Below, one piece after another: positions 61,635 to 64,000 of a stretch of 64,000 nucleotides of DNA. Source of the DNA: Clostridium scatologenes (GTDB taxonomy: Bacteria > Bacillota > Clostridia > Clostridiales > Clostridiaceae); assembly GCF_000968375.1 (NCBI RefSeq), contig NZ_CP009933.1, positions 372,001 through 436,000 on the forward strand, read 5' to 3'. The position numbers and the translations under genes were made by a program. Position 1 is the stretch's first letter; every line of letters starts with the position of its first letter. A model generated the notes under the pieces. The model did not search any database and was not told where the DNA came from. It saw nothing but the letters and a program-made list of their open reading frames with translations.

Positions 61635-62579
61635 ATGAAAAGAAAATGGGGCGGAATATATCCAGCAATAATGGTACCACTAAATGATGATTATTCAATT
61701 AATGAAAAGGAATTCAATAACTACATAGACTGGTTACTTCAATATGCTGATAAAGGAATAGCAGGATTAGTTACAAATGGACATACTGGAGAAATAACAG
61801 GATTTTCAAATGAAGAAAGAGCACATATTACAAAATTAGCAGCTGACAGAGTTAAAGGCAAAGTTAAGATCATTTCAGGAGTTTGTGCAGAAGGAACTTT
61901 TGATGCTATAAACCAAGCTAAAGCAGCAGAAGCAGCAGGAGCAGATGGAATTTTACTTATGCCACCACACTTATGGTTAAGATTTGGTATTAAACCAGAA
62001 GGAGCTCTTAAATTTGTAAAAGATGTTGCAGAAGCTATAAATATAAAAATATTCATACATCTTTATCCTTCAAATACAAAATCATTTTATCCAATAGATT
62101 TATTATTAGAAATGTGTAAGATCCCTAATGTTGTAGCAGTTAAGATGGGAACTAGGGACATGCCTCTATATGAAAGAGATGTTCGTATATTAAGAGAAAA
62201 AACACCTGAAACAACATTACTTACTTGCCATGATGAAAATGTTTTATCAACAATGATTCAAGGACTTGATGGAGCATTAATAGGTTTCTCAGGATGCGTA
62301 CCAGAATTAATAACTGCTTTATTTAAAGCTGTTCAAAACGAAGATTTAAAAGAAGCTAAAAAGGTTAATGAAAAATTATTTGCAGCAGCTCAAGGTATCT
62401 ACGGAATAGGAGAACCTACAGGAGAAGCTCATGCAAGAATGAAAGAATTCCTAGTACAACGTAAAGTATTCACATCACCATTAATGAGACCACCTCTAAT
62501 GCCTTTAAACCAACATGAAATAGATGTTGTTACTAAAGCGTTGGCTGATTCAGGTGTTGAAAAAGTTAATTTAGTATAA
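61635..62579 (+). CDS. DapA-superfamily aldolase, copy B
   Basis: 314 residues, differing from copy A at E4K, V65I and D292N only, although there are many synonymous differences at the DNA level. It retains K170, Y144 and the N-G-H-T-G-E motif. ATG 61635 follows GGAGGA. It starts the second module, under its own promoter and operators, and is followed by the hairpin and the second transporter. Such strong protein conservation with DNA divergence suggests duplication plus purifying selection or gene conversion. Confidence 0.85.
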   Translation: MKRKWGGIYPAIMVPLNDDYSINEKEFNNYIDWLLQYADKGIAGLVTNGHTGEITGFSNEERAHITKLAADRVKGKVKIISGVCAEGTFDAINQAKAAEAAGADGILLMPPHLWLRFGIKPEGALKFVKDVAEAINIKIFIHLYPSNTKSFYPIDLLLEMCKIPNVVAVKMGTRDMPLYERDVRILREKTPETTLLTCHDENVLSTMIQGLDGALIGFSGCVPELITALFKAVQNEDLKEAKKVNEKLFAAAQGIYGIGEPTGEAHARMKEFLVQRKVFTSPLMRPPLMPLNQHEIDVVTKALADSGVEKVNLV

Positions 62580-62590
62580 TGTTATATAAA

Positions 62591-62622
62591 ATGTGCGTTT
62601 CTTAATATTGAGAAACGCACAT
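62591..62622 (+). other. Intercistronic hairpin between aldolase and transporter, copy B
   Basis: The 14-bp stem (62591-62604 with 62609-62622) matches the copy A hairpin. The third pair is G-C here and A-U in copy A (compensatory), and the thirteenth is a U-G wobble here. This supports selection for the structure. Confidence 0.7.
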
Positions 62623-62690
62623 TAAATAACGTTGTGGAAAACGATATCACTATTTTTGTGCTTTGAGCACAGTGAAAGGAAGTAGTTAAT

Positions 62691-64000
62691 ATGAGTGAAA
62701 GTTCAATAATTTCAGATTCTAATTCTTCACCAAATCGTGCTTCACAGCTTCTTGCACGTATGGAAAGTATTCCTTTTTCAAGATGGCACATTAAGCCTCG
62801 TGTTATTGTAGGTACTGCTACTTTTTTTGATGGTTTTGATTCCTTAACCCTTGCATATGCTATGCCAGTTTTAATTGGGTTATGGCATTTAAAGGCTGGT
62901 CAAATCGGAATGTTAATTGCAGCAGGATATTTAGGACAAGCAGTAGGGGCACTAATTTTTGGCGTTATAGCAGAACGTTTTGGTCGTATATTTAGTATAA
63001 AAGGTTCCATATTTTTAATGTCTGTAGTTGGAATTGCATGTATGTTTGCTGGCAATTATAATATATTATTTGCATTAAGATTTTTACAAGGTGTTGGACT
63101 AGGAGGAGAAGTTCCTATTGCTGCTACATATATAAATGAATTATCACGAGCTCAAGGTCGTGGAAAGTTCTTTATGGTGTATGAAATGATATTTCCTATC
63201 AGTTTAATGATAACTGCACAGATTGGAGCCGTAGTTGTACCAAGCTTAGGTTGGAAATGGATGTTTTTATTGGGCGGTGCAATAGGTTTAGTTATGTTGC
63301 CACTTTTCTTTATGCTTAGAGAATCACCACGTTGGTTGATTGGTAAAGGAAAATTTGATGAAGCTGAACGTGTCATTGAAGAAATGGAAGCAAGTACAGA
63401 TAAGCGTTTGCCTGTAAATATGACGAATATAAACAAGCCAGCTAAAAAAGCTGATTGGAAAGAATTATTTTCTCCATTTTATCGTTGGAGAACGTTAGTG
63501 GTATGGGGGTTGTGGTTTTCAGCATACTTCATATCTAATGGTTTAAATAACTGGCTGCCTAGTTTATACAAAACTGTTTATAAACTTCCACTATCAGAGT
63601 CTTTACATGCAGCATCACTTACAAATGTTATACAAGTAGTTATGGTATTAGCATGTGCATTCCTTATTGATAAGATTGGACGTAAGAGATGGGCAACTGC
63701 GGCCTTCCTTATAGCTGGTTGCTTACTCCTAGTACTTTTCCTTACTGGAGCAAAATCTGCAAGAAGTGTTATGTACTTAGGATCATCAGCTTATGGTGTT
63801 ATAGGATCAATTACTGTATTGCTATATCTCTATACTCCAGAGATATATCCTACAAGGATGAGAGCTATTGGAACAGCATTTGCTACAACATGGTTACGTC
63901 TTGCTTCTGCAATAGGTCCTATGATAATTGGAATTGTGTTAGATGCTAAAGGAATTTCATATGTATTCGTTGGTTTTGCAGTTATTTGTATTATAGGTTC
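62691..64000 (+). CDS. MFS transporter AAHS-like, copy B, N-terminal part (runs off the window)
   Basis: About 436 residues visible, starting M-S-E-S-S-I-I-S and continuing to the right edge without a stop. TM1 has F-F-D-G-F-D-S-L-T-L-A-Y-A-M-P, the complete AAHS D-G-x-D motif that copy A lacks. Other motifs (E-R-F-G-R-I-F, R-F-L-Q-G-V-G-L-G-G-E-V-P, R-E-S-P-R-W-L) are shared with copy A; overall identity looks to be about 80-85 percent by eye, much lower than for the aldolases. The ATG follows GAAAGGAAG. Confidence 0.88.
   Translation, partial: MSESSIISDSNSSPNRASQLLARMESIPFSRWHIKPRVIVGTATFFDGFDSLTLAYAMPVLIGLWHLKAGQIGMLIAAGYLGQAVGALIFGVIAERFGRIFSIKGSIFLMSVVGIACMFAGNYNILFALRFLQGVGLGGEVPIAATYINELSRAQGRGKFFMVYEMIFPISLMITAQIGAVVVPSLGWKWMFLLGGAIGLVMLPLFFMLRESPRWLIGKGKFDEAERVIEEMEASTDKRLPVNMTNINKPAKKADWKELFSPFYRWRTLVVWGLWFSAYFISNGLNNWLPSLYKTVYKLPLSESLHAASLTNVIQVVMVLACAFLIDKIGRKRWATAAFLIAGCLLLVLFLTGAKSARSVMYLGSSAYGVIGSITVLLYLYTPEIYPTRMRAIGTAFATTWLRLASAIGPMIIGIVLDAKGISYVFVGFAVICIIG

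Overview
The window is AT-rich, with strong GGAGG-type ribosome binding sites, frequent GTG/TTG starts, short intergenic gaps and many rho-independent terminators. The gene content (split transketolase, GlnK/GlnL-type two-component pair, Fe-S aldo/keto reductase, Fe-S L-serine dehydratase, LTA synthase) points to an anaerobic Firmicute, most likely Clostridium sensu stricto. No rRNA, tRNA or CRISPR array was seen. Both ends cut through MFS transporter genes.

Layout. 1-9.5 kb: end of a DHA2 efflux pump, an amino acid permease, a tiny zinc-ribbon protein, birA, an XRE regulator, a 1345-residue SF1 helicase with a C-terminal nuclease-like domain, and a macro-domain protein. 9.6-17.2 kb: an OmpR/histidine kinase pair, an LtaS-like enzyme, a PpaX-like phosphatase, small membrane proteins, a long inverted repeat and an MntR/DtxR-type regulator. 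17.2-21.3 kb: a GlnL/GlnK-like pair divergent from a dicarboxylate/glutamate symporter, followed by a second long inverted repeat. 21.4-30.5 kb: a GNAT protein, a lipoprotein, cysS behind a Cys-rich leader peptide and attenuator, a LysR/MFS divergent pair, a K+ channel-like protein, an AlaX-type editing protein and mobA.

30.7-40.3 kb is a sugar-catabolism island: GntR regulator, split transketolase, SDR, ACS-family MFS, class II aldolase, then a decayed group II intron, a flavin reductase-like gene, an rpiB stump and a pfkA-like gene. 40.3-51.2 kb: gene remnants, a methyltransferase, a VanRS-like pair with a TVP38 protein, an arylsulfotransferase-like protein, topB, an Fe-S aldo/keto reductase and a DUF2156 protein. 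51.4-54.5 kb: an Fe-S flavoprotein-like reductase, a one-chain L-serine dehydratase and a TetR regulator.

54.5-64 kb contains a duplicated module: operator/promoter, a DapA-superfamily aldolase, an intercistronic hairpin and an AAHS-like MFS transporter. The copies flank a malic enzyme, a DUF554 protein and a LacI regulator. The two aldolases differ at only 3 of 314 residues, while the transporters have diverged, including in the TM1 D-G-x-D motif. AACGTT-centred operators at both promoters probably bind the LacI protein encoded between them.

The observations most worth following up are the cysS leader, which has all parts of a ribosome-mediated Cys attenuator (20-residue peptide with six Cys, mutually exclusive 1:2, 2:3 and 3:4 pairings), the duplicated aldolase/transporter module with a covarying hairpin, and the transketolase/aldolase/PFK island, which could support a sedoheptulose-bisphosphate route.
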